From: Nelumbo lutea
Lineage: Eukaryota; Streptophyta; Magnoliopsida; Proteales; Nelumbonaceae
Length of the DNA stretch: 64,000 nucleotides
Assembly: GCA_022828595.1 (NCBI GenBank)
Contig: JAKGHH010000003.1
Span: 59,137,759 to 59,201,758, forward strand
Reading direction: 5' to 3'
Below, piece by piece: positions 37,901 through 43,954 of the stretch. The notes under the pieces were generated by a model. That model searched no databases and was not told the DNA's origin. It saw only the letters and a list, made by a program, of their open reading frames with translations. A program made the position numbers and the translations under genes. How positions within the stretch are numbered: the first letter of the stretch is position 1; each line of letters starts with the position of its first letter.

Positions 37901-40900
37901 CAAGAGACTGGGAGATTGGAATACAGAAACTGAAGAAATTCTTAGCCACTCGACTTGACGTGAATGATCTAGGACCCTTACATTATTTCCTTGGAATTGA
38001 AGTTTCCTGCTCTCAAAAGGGTATCTTTATTTTCCAATAGAAATATGTACTAGATCTACTAGAAGATACAAGCAAGTTGGGGTGAAACCAATTGACTCAC
38101 CAATTGAACCTAACCATTAGCTGGGGAATAGTTAGGGGGAGTTCTTGAAAGATGTGAAGTTTCAGAGACTTGTAAGGAGACTCTTATATTTGTCTATGAC
38201 CAGGCCTGATTTTGCTTATGCAGTGGGTGTCCTTAGTTAGTTCATTCACAATCCTAGGACAACTCACTTTGAAGAAGCTACAGAGAGGATCCTTAGATAC
38301 CTCCAGAAGTTTCCAAGAGCTGGTTTGCTATTCTAGAAGCGTGGACATTTAAAGGTGGAAGTATATATTGATGCTGATTGGGCAGGGGTAGTCGATGATT
38401 GAAAGTCTACCAGTGGGTATTGTACCTTTGTAGGAGGAAAATTGGTCACTTGGAGAAGTAAGAAGCAAAGTATGGTGGCTAGATCTAGTGCTGAAGCAGA
38501 ATTCATAGCTTTGTCTCATGGAGTTGCTGAAGTCATGTGGATAAGAAACTTGTTAGGTGAATTGGGTTTAGGTAACAATCCTATGTCACTCTATTGTGAC
38601 AATAAAGCTGCTATCAACATTGCTGCTAATCCAGTCCTCCATGATAGGATGAAACACATTGTAAGGGAGAAGCATTTTATTAGAGAAAAACTTGTGAGTG
38701 GAGAAGTGTGCACTACATATGTCATCTCGGTAGAACAACTTGCAGACATCTTCACCAAAGGTCTTCATCATGTGCGGCATAATGATTTGTGTGACAGGTT
38801 GGGCATGATTGACATCTATGCTCCAACTTGAGGGGGAGTGTTGAAATAGTTTATTTTATTTCTTGTTTATTATTTTGTCTTGTTAGGGTCCGTTTGGTCG
38901 GTTTAAAGTCTTTTTTATTTTCTGTTATTGTACTTTATTTACAGCAGTGGCACAAGGGTCTTTTTCCCTTTTATTTTAGACGCTCTATAAATATTAATAG
39001 AATCTGGCACCGCTAGAACTATTCCATTGTCGCCAATCTCTCTTCTCTTCTACCTTTTCTCTTTTTCTTCTCTTCCCTTCTCTCTCTTATTTCTAGTCGG
39101 CTTTACTGTCAAGAAAAATAAAAAAAAAGAGGCTAAGGTTGTTTATCAGGTGTTGTAGGTTGAAGGGAGTTAGGTCTGTGGGCTATGAGCCTGGAATATC
39201 ATGTGAGTCAAAACTCTACAAAAAAGAAATAAGAGTAAACAACTAGGCAATACCATAAGAAAAGGAGATATATTCAAGAAACACAACATGATGTGAAATA
39301 CATATTTGATGAAGAGAAGGATCATAACACAAGAAACCCTTGTGATCAATACTATATCCCACTAAGGCACATAAAGTAGATTGAGTTGAAAGTTTAGTGT
39401 GTTCATGTGGTGGAAGTTGAACAAAACAGAGACAACCAATCACATGTAGACGAGAAAGATTAGGAGAACAACCAAACAAATTTTGGAAAGGGGAAGTATT
39501 TTGAAGAATAGTAGTAGGAACATAGTTCATCAAGTACACAGCTGTATTGGCTGTTTCTACCCAAATGAAGTTGGGACATGAGATTCTTGCTACAGTGTCT
39601 GCACCGTACTAATAGTATGTCCATTCTTGTTGCTCTTTAAGTTAGATTGAAATTCTCCATTAGTTTATGTTGAGTTGGGCCGATTTCTAGTTATTGGGCC
39701 CAGTTATTTATCTTTTATTTTTAAGTTGTTAAGTTAGGAAGTTATTGGGATTTAGGCCCATTAGTTTATGTTTTTTAAGTTGTGACTGTTTAGCTACTAA
39801 AGTAGCCGCCCTACTAAGGTCATTCTTGTAATCTCTATTCTTTTAGTTTGAGTATATAATACAAAGAGGGGTTGGCGGCCAGAACTAATTCAATTCTGTT
39901 TGACATCCCACTCCTTTTCTTCTCCTCTCTTCTCTCTACTGCTGAAACTCTTCATCTTCTTCTTTCTCTTCACAAGGAATTCATCTAAAACTGCAATCAG
40001 TGATTTCTACTGTATATTCTCCCCCTAAATCTGAATGGAGGATACTTGTGTTCTGAAATGAACTCAAATTATAGCATTAAATTGTTTAAATGTACGAAAC
40101 ACTTCTAATGTCTGATTATTTGATAAGAATGGATCTAATAATCTCATATTATGGTTTGAGTCTCTTAAGGAACCAATTTACCTTCTGTTTCACAAAAATG
40201 CTTCCATAGGTACTTAACACAGTTTGTTGGATTAGAGGGATCTATATGTACCGGTTCATATTCTGCCTAGAAATCAAGAAAACCAGCATAATACTACTGA
40301 ATTTTCTTATCTCCTTGGCAAAAGAAAATATTTCTGAATCAATCTGATATTGCCACGACATGTTAGACTGATGATCAACTTCTTTAAATAGGGATATATG
40401 TCATAGATGGTGAACATCCCCCTCATAGTTATTGCAATACTAGAGTTGATTGAGACAAGAATCTGGGAAACCAGTTTACCATTATCTAAGATCCATTGCT
40501 GATAAGTATGCATTGGTTTCACTAGTCTGAGTAACCAATCTATTCAAATAGCCTTTAGGCCTTTTCCTTAAACAAAATAGTCAAAACCGAATTTCCACGT
40601 TCCATGGTTGGCTCCATTAAGTTTAGCAGGAATGGTTTCTATCTTATCAGGCAACTTGAGGCTGTCTTGAAGTAAACCAGTCTGAAATCTGATCTGATAT
40701 CAAAACAAAATCTGATTTATCAAAATAGCAATATATTGTGTCCCAAAATCACAGAAGAAGATGAGACTTAAGACAACCTGTATCAAGTCTTAATCAAAAT
40801 CTGACTTTTCTATCTGTTTCAAATGATTAGGGCGATACCTAATCTAAAGTTTCAGTCCAAACAAATCAGGAACGAGGGAGATCAACAGTGCTGACTAGAG

Positions 40901-41310
40901 GGTTGAAAGTGAAAATATGAGGGAAACTGAATAAAAGGGGTATCAAGAGGATGACCCCCCTCCTCAACGCCCAAAGAGTCAATACATATTAAAGTATATA
41001 AGATATGAACATGAATGCCCTTACAAGGCTGAAATAAAAGATCATGAAATGAACAACATAGGATACAACAGGGACTATAGTAATACAATTCAATACTCTC
41101 CTATCTCTTATAATCACCACAGCCCTATGGCTGTTTAAATCGAAAAGTTTCATTTCTTGTCGTTACTTTCTAAATAATTTATATATAATATGTCCTGACT
41201 ATATACACAGGCTGCAAAGGAAGCTGGTGCTCTGAAGGCTGCCAAAGATATGCTGGAAAAGCAAGTTGAAGAATTGACATTGCAATTGGAAATAGAGCAA
41301 CGAATGCGGG
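10897..41310 (+). CDS. Class XI myosin heavy chain, partial (11 exons in window)
   Basis: An actin-based motor of plant cells that carries organelles and drives cytoplasmic streaming. Eleven exons are seen: 10897-10954, 11060-11161, 11396-11433, 11577-11703, 14264-14434, 14516-14647, 14749-14858, 15047-15104, 16187-16364, 16813-17018, 29290-29409, plus a twelfth block at 41211-41310 counted as the last; the first two form the relay region, so 12 blocks in total. They encode the relay helix, the lower 50-kDa domain, the actin-binding segment, SH1/SH2 helices, converter, six IQ motifs (calmodulin-type light-chain sites) and the start of the coiled coil. Splice sites are all AG/GT and phases agree through 29409. 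The last block is 100 bp and shifts frame. Upstream motor exons and the tail (DIL/globular domain) are outside the window. Introns of 12.3 kb and 11.8 kb are made of transposons. The exact XI paralogue cannot be assigned by eye. Confidence 0.9.
11060..11161 (+). CDS. Myosin XI exon (relay loop)
   Basis: 34 codons, [22 protein letters not shown] and then [12 protein letters not shown]. This is the family motif linking relay helix and lower 50-kDa domain (EQEEYxxEEIxWxxIxFxDN). Acceptor AG at 11058-11059, donor GT after 11161; phase 0 at both ends. Confidence 0.94.
11396..11433 (+). CDS. Myosin XI small exon
   Basis: 38 bp encoding [12 protein letters not shown] plus two bases of Cys. The motif KPxGIxxLLDEEC/DEAC is invariant in myosins. 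The split Cys codon is completed by the first base of the next exon. Confidence 0.93.
11577..11703 (+). CDS. Myosin XI exon (lower 50-kDa domain)
   Basis: Completes Cys and encodes 42 residues from [18 protein letters not shown] through [15 protein letters not shown], the segment with the conserved HYAGxV strand. Donor GTAAGT follows. The next exon begins 2560 bp on because the intron took in a Harbinger-like and a hAT-like element and a LINE tail. Confidence 0.94.
11704..12591 (+). other. Myosin intron, 5' half: hAT-like scrap and a retroelement tail
   Basis: Intron sequence. Near 11750 the stretch CACTGTTTAAAAATGC followed by GAGGCGCAAATTGAGGCGCC resembles the terminus of the GC-rich-ended hAT-like element at 23617-24299, so a short remnant may lie there. 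About 12190-12506 looks like a 5'-truncated LINE or SINE 3' end: GT-rich sequence, then CACCTTGTATACC, closing with 15 A at 12492-12506. No target duplication was found. Confidence 0.5.
12592..13468. mobile_element. Non-autonomous PIF/Harbinger-like DNA element
   Basis: Ends are inverted copies: left GGCTGTGTTTGGTT, right (reverse complement) GGCTCCTTTTGGTT. Flanks are TTA on the left (12589-12591) and TTG on the right (13469-13471), consistent with a 3-bp TWA/TTA duplication with one later change. The interior is very AT-rich (TTAATTAATT motifs) with no ORF. The termini are of the GGCxxTGTTTGG type known from plant PIF/Harbinger elements and Tourist-like MITEs. Confidence 0.72.
13486..14191. 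mobile_element. Non-autonomous hAT-like DNA element with CATGGTT ends
   Basis: Left end CATGGTTTTTACTTTCGATATC, of which the right end is an imperfect inverted copy (CATGGTTCACGATATCAA on the opposite strand). The flanks AATGAAGC (13478-13485) and AATGAAAC (14192-14199) agree at 7 of 8 positions, an 8-bp duplication as made by hAT transposases. It has no ORF and is AT-rich. The ends are related to those of the element at 24507-27211. Confidence 0.72.
14264..14434 (+). CDS. Myosin XI exon (loop 3 / strut region)
   Basis: 57 codons, [20 protein letters not shown], then [25 protein letters not shown] and the end SSIGSRFK. It includes the conserved FLDKNKDYV. The end lies in loop 2, which touches actin. 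Phase 0 at both ends. Confidence 0.95.
14516..14647 (+). CDS. Myosin XI exon (SH2 helix, actin interface)
   Basis: 44 codons beginning [20 protein letters not shown] and ending in [17 protein letters not shown] is the hallmark of the myosin head near the SH2/SH1 helices. The ORF reading through 14489-14773 continues into the intron and is not the gene frame end; donor GT is at 14648. Confidence 0.95.
14749..14858 (+). CDS. Myosin XI exon (SH1 helix and converter)
   Basis: 110 bp encoding [20 protein letters not shown] and [16 protein letters not shown] plus two bases. This carries the SH1 helix ([13 protein letters not shown]) and the beginning of the converter that swings the lever arm. Ends in phase 2 before GTAGCT. 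Confidence 0.94.
15047..15104 (+). CDS. Myosin XI exon (converter, short)
   Basis: Acceptor AG at 15045-15046. It completes the Ser codon and encodes [19 protein letters not shown], matching the family pattern LDGSxDExxAxKxLLEKxxLxGYQ. The exon was placed by phase agreement (2 to 0) with both neighbours. Confidence 0.9.
15132..15930 (-). mobile_element. 5'-truncated LINE (L1 type), minus strand
   Basis: On the minus strand the sequence ends in a 20-base poly(A) (T run at 15132-15151). Before it, at 15301-15330, it encodes [10 protein letters not shown], the end of the RNase H domain that plant L1 elements carry after their RT. Further upstream it shows the motif of cysteine and tryptophan residues ([18 protein letters not shown]) typical of the RT-RNase H linker. 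Stops interrupt the frame. The 5' limit is approximate. Confidence 0.68.
16187..16364 (+). CDS. Myosin XI exon (end of motor, IQ1-IQ2)
   Basis: Begins [20 protein letters not shown], the conserved end of the motor, followed by IQ1 ([18 protein letters not shown]) and the start of IQ2 ([11 protein letters not shown]). 178 bp, phase 0 to 1. The Gly codon is split with the next exon. Confidence 0.95.
16365..16812 (+). other. Myosin intron of 448 bp
   Basis: AT- and A-rich intron with GTATTG donor and a pyrimidine-rich end CTGATACAG. I see no gene or recognisable mobile element in it. Confidence 0.8.
16813..17018 (+). CDS. Myosin XI exon (IQ2-IQ5)
   Basis: 206 bp completing Gly and encoding [57 protein letters not shown] and [11 protein letters not shown]: the end of IQ2, whole IQ3 and IQ4, and the start of IQ5. 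Donor GTAATA starts an intron of 12,271 bp. Confidence 0.95.
17019..17322 (+). other. Myosin intron stub before Copia C
   Basis: About 300 bp of T-rich intron from the donor to the insertion point. The last five bases, AGTAG (17318-17322), are the left copy of the Copia C target duplication. Confidence 0.85.
17323..17623 (-). repeat. 3' LTR of Copia C
   Basis: Plus-strand text runs TGTTCTTGGTTCAATCTGC to CCAACTCTAACA, canonical TG...CA. It matches 27584-27795 plus 29253-29266 over most of its length; the right copy has a deletion of roughly 70 bases. Confidence 0.85.
17640..20405 (-). pseudogene. Pol remains of Copia C (protease, integrase, RT, RNase H)
   Basis: Minus-strand pieces in order from high to low coordinates. 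Protease C-terminal part 20156-20405 ([42 protein letters not shown]). Integrase scraps 19120-20150. The proline-rich linker. RT pieces 18613-18843 ([39 protein letters not shown]) and 18300-18480, where the catalytic box reads YVAD. 18079-18288 ([30 protein letters not shown]). RNase H scraps 17640-17960. Stops and frameshifts throughout. The same family as F and H further right. Confidence 0.82.
20405..21375 (-). mobile_element. Second Copia fragment (C2): RT end and RNase H
   Basis: Minus strand: [13 protein letters not shown], then the RT catalytic block [13 protein letters not shown] at about 21205-21245, and an RNase H piece (20415-20708) with [31 protein letters not shown] and [21 protein letters not shown]. 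The frame continues as [19 protein letters not shown] and then passes directly into the protease of Copia C near 20405, so the junction is a truncation or recombination point. No LTR or target duplication found. Confidence 0.75.
21376..22311 (-). mobile_element. Ty3-type (Gypsy) gag-protease fragment
   Basis: On the minus strand, the stretch around 21400-21530 reads [45 protein letters not shown]. This is the aspartic protease of Ty3 elements (IIDSGSSxNxVSxExVxKLxL), clearly different from the Copia protease. Gag-linker sequence follows to about 22240, split by a 256-bp LINE. Near 22300-22317 TGGTATAGCACGAG on the minus strand resembles a decayed primer-binding site, after which an LTR-like stretch with a TATA-like box begins. 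Confidence 0.7.
21948..22203 (-). mobile_element. 256-bp 5'-truncated LINE with perfect 17-bp target duplication
   Basis: Flanked by identical AGTCTTCTACCACCCTT at 21931-21947 and 22204-22220. On the minus strand it ends with AATAAAAGTTTTCAGTTACTG and an A tail, after a short coding end ([12 protein letters not shown]..., [18 protein letters not shown]) of the L1 RNase H domain. A textbook target-primed insertion of a short 3' piece. Confidence 0.9.
22512..23591. mobile_element. Mutator-like element with ~55-bp inverted ends
   Basis: Left end GATGAGTTAGTTACTTATAT, with a right end whose reverse complement starts GATAATTACTTATAT. The match goes on past GAAACTACT for about 55 bases with gaps. 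The flanks CATTAAAA (22504-22511 and 23592-23599) are identical over 8 bp. Ends of this kind (GATAATTAC...) and long TIRs fit MULEs, which normally make 9-bp (sometimes 8-bp) duplications. The interior has a minus-strand open stretch of about 55 codons at 23020-23185 of unknown origin. Confidence 0.65.
23617..24299. mobile_element. hAT-like non-autonomous element with GC-rich subterminal region
   Basis: Left end CAATGATTTAAAAGGC, right end on the opposite strand CAGTGTTTTAAAAGCGC. Perfect 8-bp duplication ATAAGCCC at 23609-23616 and 24300-24307. Both ends carry clusters of GCGCCT/AGGCGC, while the middle is T-rich. No ORF. CA(A/G)TG ends and an 8-bp duplication are hAT features. A diverged relative lies at about 55690-56284. 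Confidence 0.85.
24739..25737 (+). pseudogene. LINE ORF2 middle part (RT C-terminus and zf-RVT linker)
   Basis: 24739-25032 reads [21 protein letters not shown] and [21 protein letters not shown] with [13 protein letters not shown], the standard end of plant L1 reverse transcriptase. After a frame change the next pieces (24957-25244, 25248-25737) continue with [60 protein letters not shown] and the cysteine-rich linker. Several frameshifts and a stop near 25244 show it is dead. Confidence 0.85.
25893..26416 (+). pseudogene. LINE ORF2 RNase H domain
   Basis: Encodes [33 protein letters not shown], then after a stop at 26091 [31 protein letters not shown] and [20 protein letters not shown]. 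FDGSxxGNPG and VEGDS carry the RNase H1-type acidic residues. The pattern is usual for plant L1 elements that acquired an RNase H. One in-frame stop disrupts it. Confidence 0.85.
26699..27011. repeat. Two-copy tandem duplication, unit about 156 bp
   Basis: The unit starting GATTATTTGGTTGATC at 26699 recurs at 26855 with a few substitutions and one or two single-base gaps. It lies inside the hAT-like element, right of the LINE. Non-coding. Confidence 0.92.
27572..27583 (-). promoter_or_regulatory. Primer-binding site of Copia C
   Basis: GCTCTGATACCA on the plus strand, reverse complement of TGGTATCAGAGC, directly next to the 5' LTR at 27584. The 27220-27571 stretch is its leader, with nothing coding. 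Confidence 0.85.
27796..29244. mobile_element. AT-rich hAT-like element inside the 5' LTR of Copia C
   Basis: Left end CAAGGATCAAAGTATCGG, right end on the other strand CAAGGATTTAAATATCGA, both followed by repeated GTATCG motifs (subterminal repeats). The flanks CCCATGAC (27788-27795) and CCCCTAAC (29245-29252) both derive from CCCCTGAC, the sequence found at this site in the other LTR, giving an 8-bp duplication. CAAGG ends plus 8 bp fit hAT. The interior is extremely AT-rich with no ORF. Confidence 0.8.
28951..29025 (+). ncRNA. tRNA-like segment (SINE head or tRNA pseudogene)
   Basis: TGGCTTAGTGGC at 28954-28965 fits a pol III A box (TRGCNNAGYNGG). About 36 bases on, GGGTTTGAGTC at 29002-29012 fits a decayed B box (GGTTCGANTC). 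Such spacing is that of a tRNA or tRNA-derived SINE. No acceptor stem could be drawn with confidence, and no SINE tail was seen, so it is probably a fossil carried within the hAT-like element. Confidence 0.45.
29290..29409 (+). CDS. Myosin XI exon (IQ5-IQ6)
   Basis: 40 codons, [40 protein letters not shown]: the rest of IQ5, IQ6 and the start of the coiled coil. Acceptor ...TTGTCCAG lies only 18 bp after the Copia C target duplication. Donor GTGACA. The AT/TG residues before the donor keep phase 0. Confidence 0.94.
29652..29901 (-). repeat. 3' LTR of Copia I
   Basis: About 250 bp ending in CATCTCTACA, then the polypurine complement. Contains a short ACAT(ACAT)n run near 29750-29780. Homologous to 40889-41121 with many substitutions, so old. 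Confidence 0.65.
29902..30315 (-). pseudogene. RNase H end of Copia I
   Basis: Minus-strand translation with [39 protein letters not shown] and [20 protein letters not shown], then [10 protein letters not shown]. This is the Copia RNase H end (DRTKHIEVDxHFI...QxADIxTK) with the CDN triplet changed to HAGN. It is cut near 30315, where LINE sequence begins. Confidence 0.8.
31053..31586 (+). pseudogene. LINE apurinic-type endonuclease domain
   Basis: 177 codons with the end of the exonuclease-endonuclease-phosphatase fold: [16 protein letters not shown] (GDFNxI-like), [33 protein letters not shown] and the catalytic-type SDHWPICL near residue 116. The usual GDFN Asp is Glu here. It nicks target DNA in L1 retrotransposition. 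The frame then jumps directly to RT sequence at about 31570, an internal deletion of several hundred codons. Confidence 0.88.
31570..31967 (+). pseudogene. LINE reverse transcriptase core, fragment
   Basis: Reads [20 protein letters not shown] and [16 protein letters not shown], where FADDT is the catalytic box of non-LTR RTs, followed by [16 protein letters not shown] stop at 31915 (WPL, stop) interrupts before [12 protein letters not shown], which continues in another frame. Confidence 0.88.
32257..33705 (+). pseudogene. LINE ORF2 C-terminal part (zinc linker and RNase H)
   Basis: 32257-32718 reads [12 protein letters not shown]..., [40 protein letters not shown] run of eight or more G near 32643 marks a frameshift. 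The RNase H part around 33300-33700 has [25 protein letters not shown] and [16 protein letters not shown] with FWAVL before the stop. Multiple frameshifts; non-functional. Confidence 0.82.
33819..34096 (+). repeat. 5' LTR of Copia D
   Basis: 278 bp from TGTTGAAATAG to ACTGTCAAGA, followed by TTGTATCAGAGC, a primer-binding site with one changed base (TTG for TGG). It contains a likely promoter TATA box in CCCTATAAATACTAATAG near 33967. Confidence 0.9.
34648..35360 (+). pseudogene. Gag remains of Copia D
   Basis: The ATG at 34648 starts [17 protein letters not shown] and reaches [19 protein letters not shown] before a shift near 34815. Later scraps include [25 protein letters not shown] and [35 protein letters not shown]. 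Only a fossil of the capsid gene. Confidence 0.85.
35382..37080 (+). pseudogene. Zinc knuckle, protease and integrase remains of Copia D
   Basis: A decayed knuckle near 35440, then 35722-36204 with [17 protein letters not shown] (catalytic Asp of DSGA changed to Val), [20 protein letters not shown]. Integrase finger [20 protein letters not shown] follows, then scraps of the core with [11 protein letters not shown] and a stop, and 36749-37105 with [34 protein letters not shown]. Stops and frameshifts throughout. Confidence 0.85.
37081..38831 (+). pseudogene. Reverse transcriptase and RNase H remains of Copia D
   Basis: 37057-37519 carries the linker and the RT start ([40 protein letters not shown]). 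Decayed blocks follow, with [19 protein letters not shown], a damaged catalytic region near 37880, and the end RNase H 38442-38831 ([60 protein letters not shown]). The last frame stops after DIYAPT, just before the polypurine tract TTGAGGGGGAG at 38828-38838. Confidence 0.86.
38839..39114 (+). repeat. 3' LTR of Copia D
   Basis: 276 bp, TGTTGAAATAG to ACTGTCAAGA, preceded by the polypurine tract. Roughly 5 percent different from the 5' LTR by eye. Confidence 0.9.
39243..39600 (-). pseudogene. Integrase fragment of Copia I
   Basis: Minus strand: [71 protein letters not shown]. This is the Copia integrase C-terminal region (TPxxxLFxxxPxxxxLRVFGCxCF...). It belongs with the RNase H at 29902-30315, which lies on the other side of the nested LINE. 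Confidence 0.82.
39610..40020 (+). repeat. Probable solo LTR inside Copia I
   Basis: The segment has a layout resembling LTRs B and G: GGGCC motifs, TACTAAGG near 39811, TATA-like GAGTATATAATAC at about 39848, then a long CT-rich leader. No coding part follows it. Exact ends and target duplication were not found. The remaining 40020-40888 is A/T-rich leader or gag-decay sequence without a frame. Confidence 0.45.
40889..41121 (-). repeat. 5' LTR of Copia I (approximate)
   Basis: Shares ordered blocks with 29652-29901. It ends 90 bp before the myosin exon at 41211. A decayed primer-binding-site-like ATCTGATATCA lies near 40690, rather far from the LTR as drawn, so the left limit may be further left. 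Confidence 0.55.
41211..41310 (+). pseudogene. Myosin XI exon at coiled-coil start, frameshifted
   Basis: Acceptor ...ATACACAG, donor GTAAGT. The first 23 codons read [20 protein letters not shown] and then ELT, as in the family ([21 protein letters not shown]). The following [10 protein letters not shown] is present but in another frame, because only one base, instead of the seven-to-six-base WR codons, lies between Thr and Leu. The exon is 100 bp, not a multiple of three. If not a sequencing error, the allele would be truncated before the cargo-binding tail. Typed as pseudogene for this reason. Confidence 0.7.
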
Positions 41311-42601
41311 TAAGTGTTTTACGTTTCTGAAGCACTGCACTTTTTGGCATTATATTTCAGGTAGTATTGTTAAGCAGCCTAGCAGAAGAGTTCTACTCTA
41401 TTTTTGCTGTTTAAGAACAAAGTTTCCTCAAGATGAGGGGTCTCTCCAACTTATTGGTATATAATGAGAGTTAAACCATAAATGTTTAATTTTTGTTGTA
41501 TGGATTATTGTCTTTCTTATTTTAGGTTATATATGTTTTTTTCTTCAGTGTTGCATGGATATGGACACAAGAACCAGAATGTGATATGTCTAACAGTCCA
41601 ACTCGGTAAACCTAAAAAAGTTGGACTCTTGGATGCATTTCACATGAATAATTTTTTATTGTAAATATTAGATACAATGCTTTTAATATTGTTCATAAAA
41701 TTCATGGAAACATACAAGCATAAGAATTTAAAATGTTGAGTTGCATTTTACAATCGATAAGTTAAACTCACAGCCTCTGCCTACTTGCTATATGACCACA
41801 CTAATTTTTCTTTATTGTCCTGATTTTAATGTTAACTGGAGAAGATAACAATAAAAAATGGGTCATAAATTATGTATAAATTGGGAAAACACAAGTGCTA
41901 TAGTCCCCTTTTGGATGTTTTAGATGGTTGGATCACTGTTGTATAGAAGCATTTTGTAATTTGGAGAGACAACATGACAAGCATTTTGGTGAATATGCTT
42001 GGTTCACATTGTAGCTGAGTCCGACGAGCCAGCCGTGAGTTCACTTGCAAGGCCCTTCCAAAGGTGGGGTGTCCATGCAAATGTTCTTGTTTGGTTGTAT
42101 GGGCCTTTTGTCATTAGTTATGACTATTTAGTGTTTTTTTTCTTTTTTTTTTTTTACTTCCTGTAACCCATCGTAAATAAGAGCAGACAGTTTATAGCCT
42201 CTATTTGCTGCTTTTCTTCTCATCAATTTTCTTTCCTCTCCTTTCTGATATTTTCTATTCTTCTTATTATATTGAAGTTTGAAGGTTTATAAGTGTGTAC
42301 AAAACACATACATGAGAGAGGTTGATTCTCAACCAAGGGGCATCTTGCAAGGAGCAATGCTACAGAACACACTCCTACATGGAAAAGTAAAATAACTTTG
42401 TAGTTTATAGATGATTTAGACTTAAGTATTTTTAGTTCTTTCAAATTTAATTTCTAGTTTGTTAGTGTCTTCTTAATAGTGTTTGTCATAATTTTAAAGG
42501 GGCTATTTAATTTTTAGGAGTCTCATTAGAGATTCTATAATTTTGAAAACTTGAAATGCAATAACTTTTGGGAACAATTGTGGTAGGAACCTATTTCCTA
42601 G
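41311..42601 (+). other. Myosin intron, 1.3 kb without recognisable gene
   Basis: AT-rich intron after the last visible exon. I see no next myosin exon here nor anywhere to 64000, so this intron exceeds 22 kb unless the gene is broken. A T run near 42125-42160 could be a retroelement tail, unproven. Confidence 0.6.
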
Positions 42602-42764
42602 TGTTACAGATATAATCTGTACTGGTTTCAGACCTCTACTCTTGTATAACAAACCATGCTTAGAGCTCCCTTCAAGTATCGTACAATCCTTAGAATTGCA
42701 TTCCATTGTGGAACCCGAGGATTCTGCATAAATTGACTTACTACACTAATTACAAACGATATGT

Positions 42765-43590
42765 CTACCGAGTAATCGTCAGATTCTTTAATTTACCTAC
42801 CAACCTCCGGTATCTTCCAGGATCTTCAAACTCCCTACCTCCATCACTACTCAACTTGACATTTGGCTCCATTGGTGTTTTAGCTGGTTTGGTAACAAAC
42901 AATCCTATCCCCTCTAATAAGTCAAGACCATACTTCCTTTGGCACAAATTAATACCATGCTGAGGCCTTGCTACCCTTATCCCCAAGAAATATTTTAATT
43001 TACCTAGATCCTTTGTTTGGAAGTGATCAAGTAGAAAGGTCTTCAACTTATCAATCCCCAAATTATCACTATTGGTAATAACAATGCCATCTACATATAT
43101 TACCAATAAAATCTTCCTAGCACTTGAATCACGGATAAATACTGGATGATCAACCTAACATTGTTTCATGCCAAATTCTTTTACCACTTCATTGAATTTG
43201 CCAAACCATGCATGGGGAGACTGTTTAAGTCCATAAATGGCCTTCTTGAGTCTACACACCTTACCATCCTCCCCTTGAGCAACAAACCCTGGTGCTTGGT
43301 CCATATAGACCTCCTCAAGAAGATCACCATGTAAAAAGGCATTCTTGATGTCGAGTTGAAACAAAGGCTAATCATACATAGTAGCTAGAGATATCAAAAC
43401 ATGAACTGTCAATCTTAGCAGCAAGAGAGAAGGTCTTTGTGTAGTCAATGCCATACAATTGTGAGTAACCTTTGGCAACCAACTAAGTTTTCAACCGCTC
43501 TACACTATCATCTGGTAAATACTTGATAGTGTGTACCCACTTACACCCTACAACATGTTTGCTAGGAGGGAGAGTGGTGAGGTTCCATGT
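42765..43590 (-). pseudogene. Reverse transcriptase remains of F, with YVDG
   Basis: 43155-43364 reads [20 protein letters not shown] and LKKAIYGLKQSPHAWFGKFN. 42765-43106 reads [40 protein letters not shown]. The catalytic box is YVDG instead of YVDD, so the second Asp is lost. Further stops separate the pieces. Confidence 0.85.
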
Positions 43591-43954
43591 ATGATTATGA
43601 GCCAGAGCTGAGAGTTCTTCTTCCATTTCTTGGTGCCATCTTGGAGAGGTAAGGGCTTCTTGGTCATCCTTAGGAATAAAAACAAAAGATAGCAGAGAAA
43701 TAAACTATCAATGAATAGAAAGGTGAGATATAGAATTAGAATTAGAAATGTGGTGAAGACTGTTACTGCATTTACCTTTTCACAAGGCAATGGAAAGGTC
43801 AAGGTCAGAGAGAGAGGGTGAGTTTGATGTAGAAACAATTGCCGGATTGGTGGTTGTTTAGCAGGAAGCTGCACTAGAGCTGAGGGCTTAGTTACAACTG
43901 GAAGTGGAATGGGGTCCTCAACTAGAACAAGAAGTGGAGGTGGGGCTGACCACC

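Larger units (their letters stand above)
33819..39114 (+). mobile_element. Copia element D inserted in a LINE poly(A) tail
   Basis: LTRs 33819-34096 and 38839-39114, target duplication AAAAT at 33814-33818 and 39115-39119. The termini are TG...GA. Coding remains run gag to RNase H on the plus strand but hold many stops. The protein is close to that of element E (gag [10 protein letters not shown] versus MSSEDSATSG). The LTRs differ more than those of B, so the insertion is older, yet younger than the LINE and Copia I around it. Confidence 0.92.
30316..39128 (+). mobile_element. L1-type LINE inside Copia I; its poly(A) tail is split by Copia D
   Basis: ORF2 parts in order: endonuclease 31053-31586, RT 31570-31917, linker 32257-32718, RNase H about 33300-33705. 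The tail begins ATCAAAAT at 33811 and resumes as A-rich sequence at 39115-39128 after Copia D. The 5' limit is approximate, and part of RT between endonuclease and the FADDT block is deleted. 30400-31000 is purine-rich and probably the end of ORF1 or the ORF2 start. Confidence 0.85.
29652..41121 (-). mobile_element. Old Copia element I, expanded by nested LINE and Copia D
   Basis: Similar LTR-like sequences at about 29652-29901 and 40889-41121 (shared AGAGAAACTGAA..., ATAGGATACAACAGG, CAATACTCTCC). After the left one comes a polypurine tract seen as CTCCCTCTCAAATTG. Minus-strand RNase H lies at 29902-30315 and integrase at 39243-39600. The intervening 8.9 kb is a LINE with Copia D inside. The RT part is missing. 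The boundaries are approximate and no clear target duplication was found. It fills the intron between exons 29290-29409 and 41211-41310. Confidence 0.68.

Noticed and set aside
39848..39865. TATA-like box considered as promoter of a host gene
   Set aside because: It lies in an LTR-like segment without a downstream host ORF; an LTR promoter explains it.
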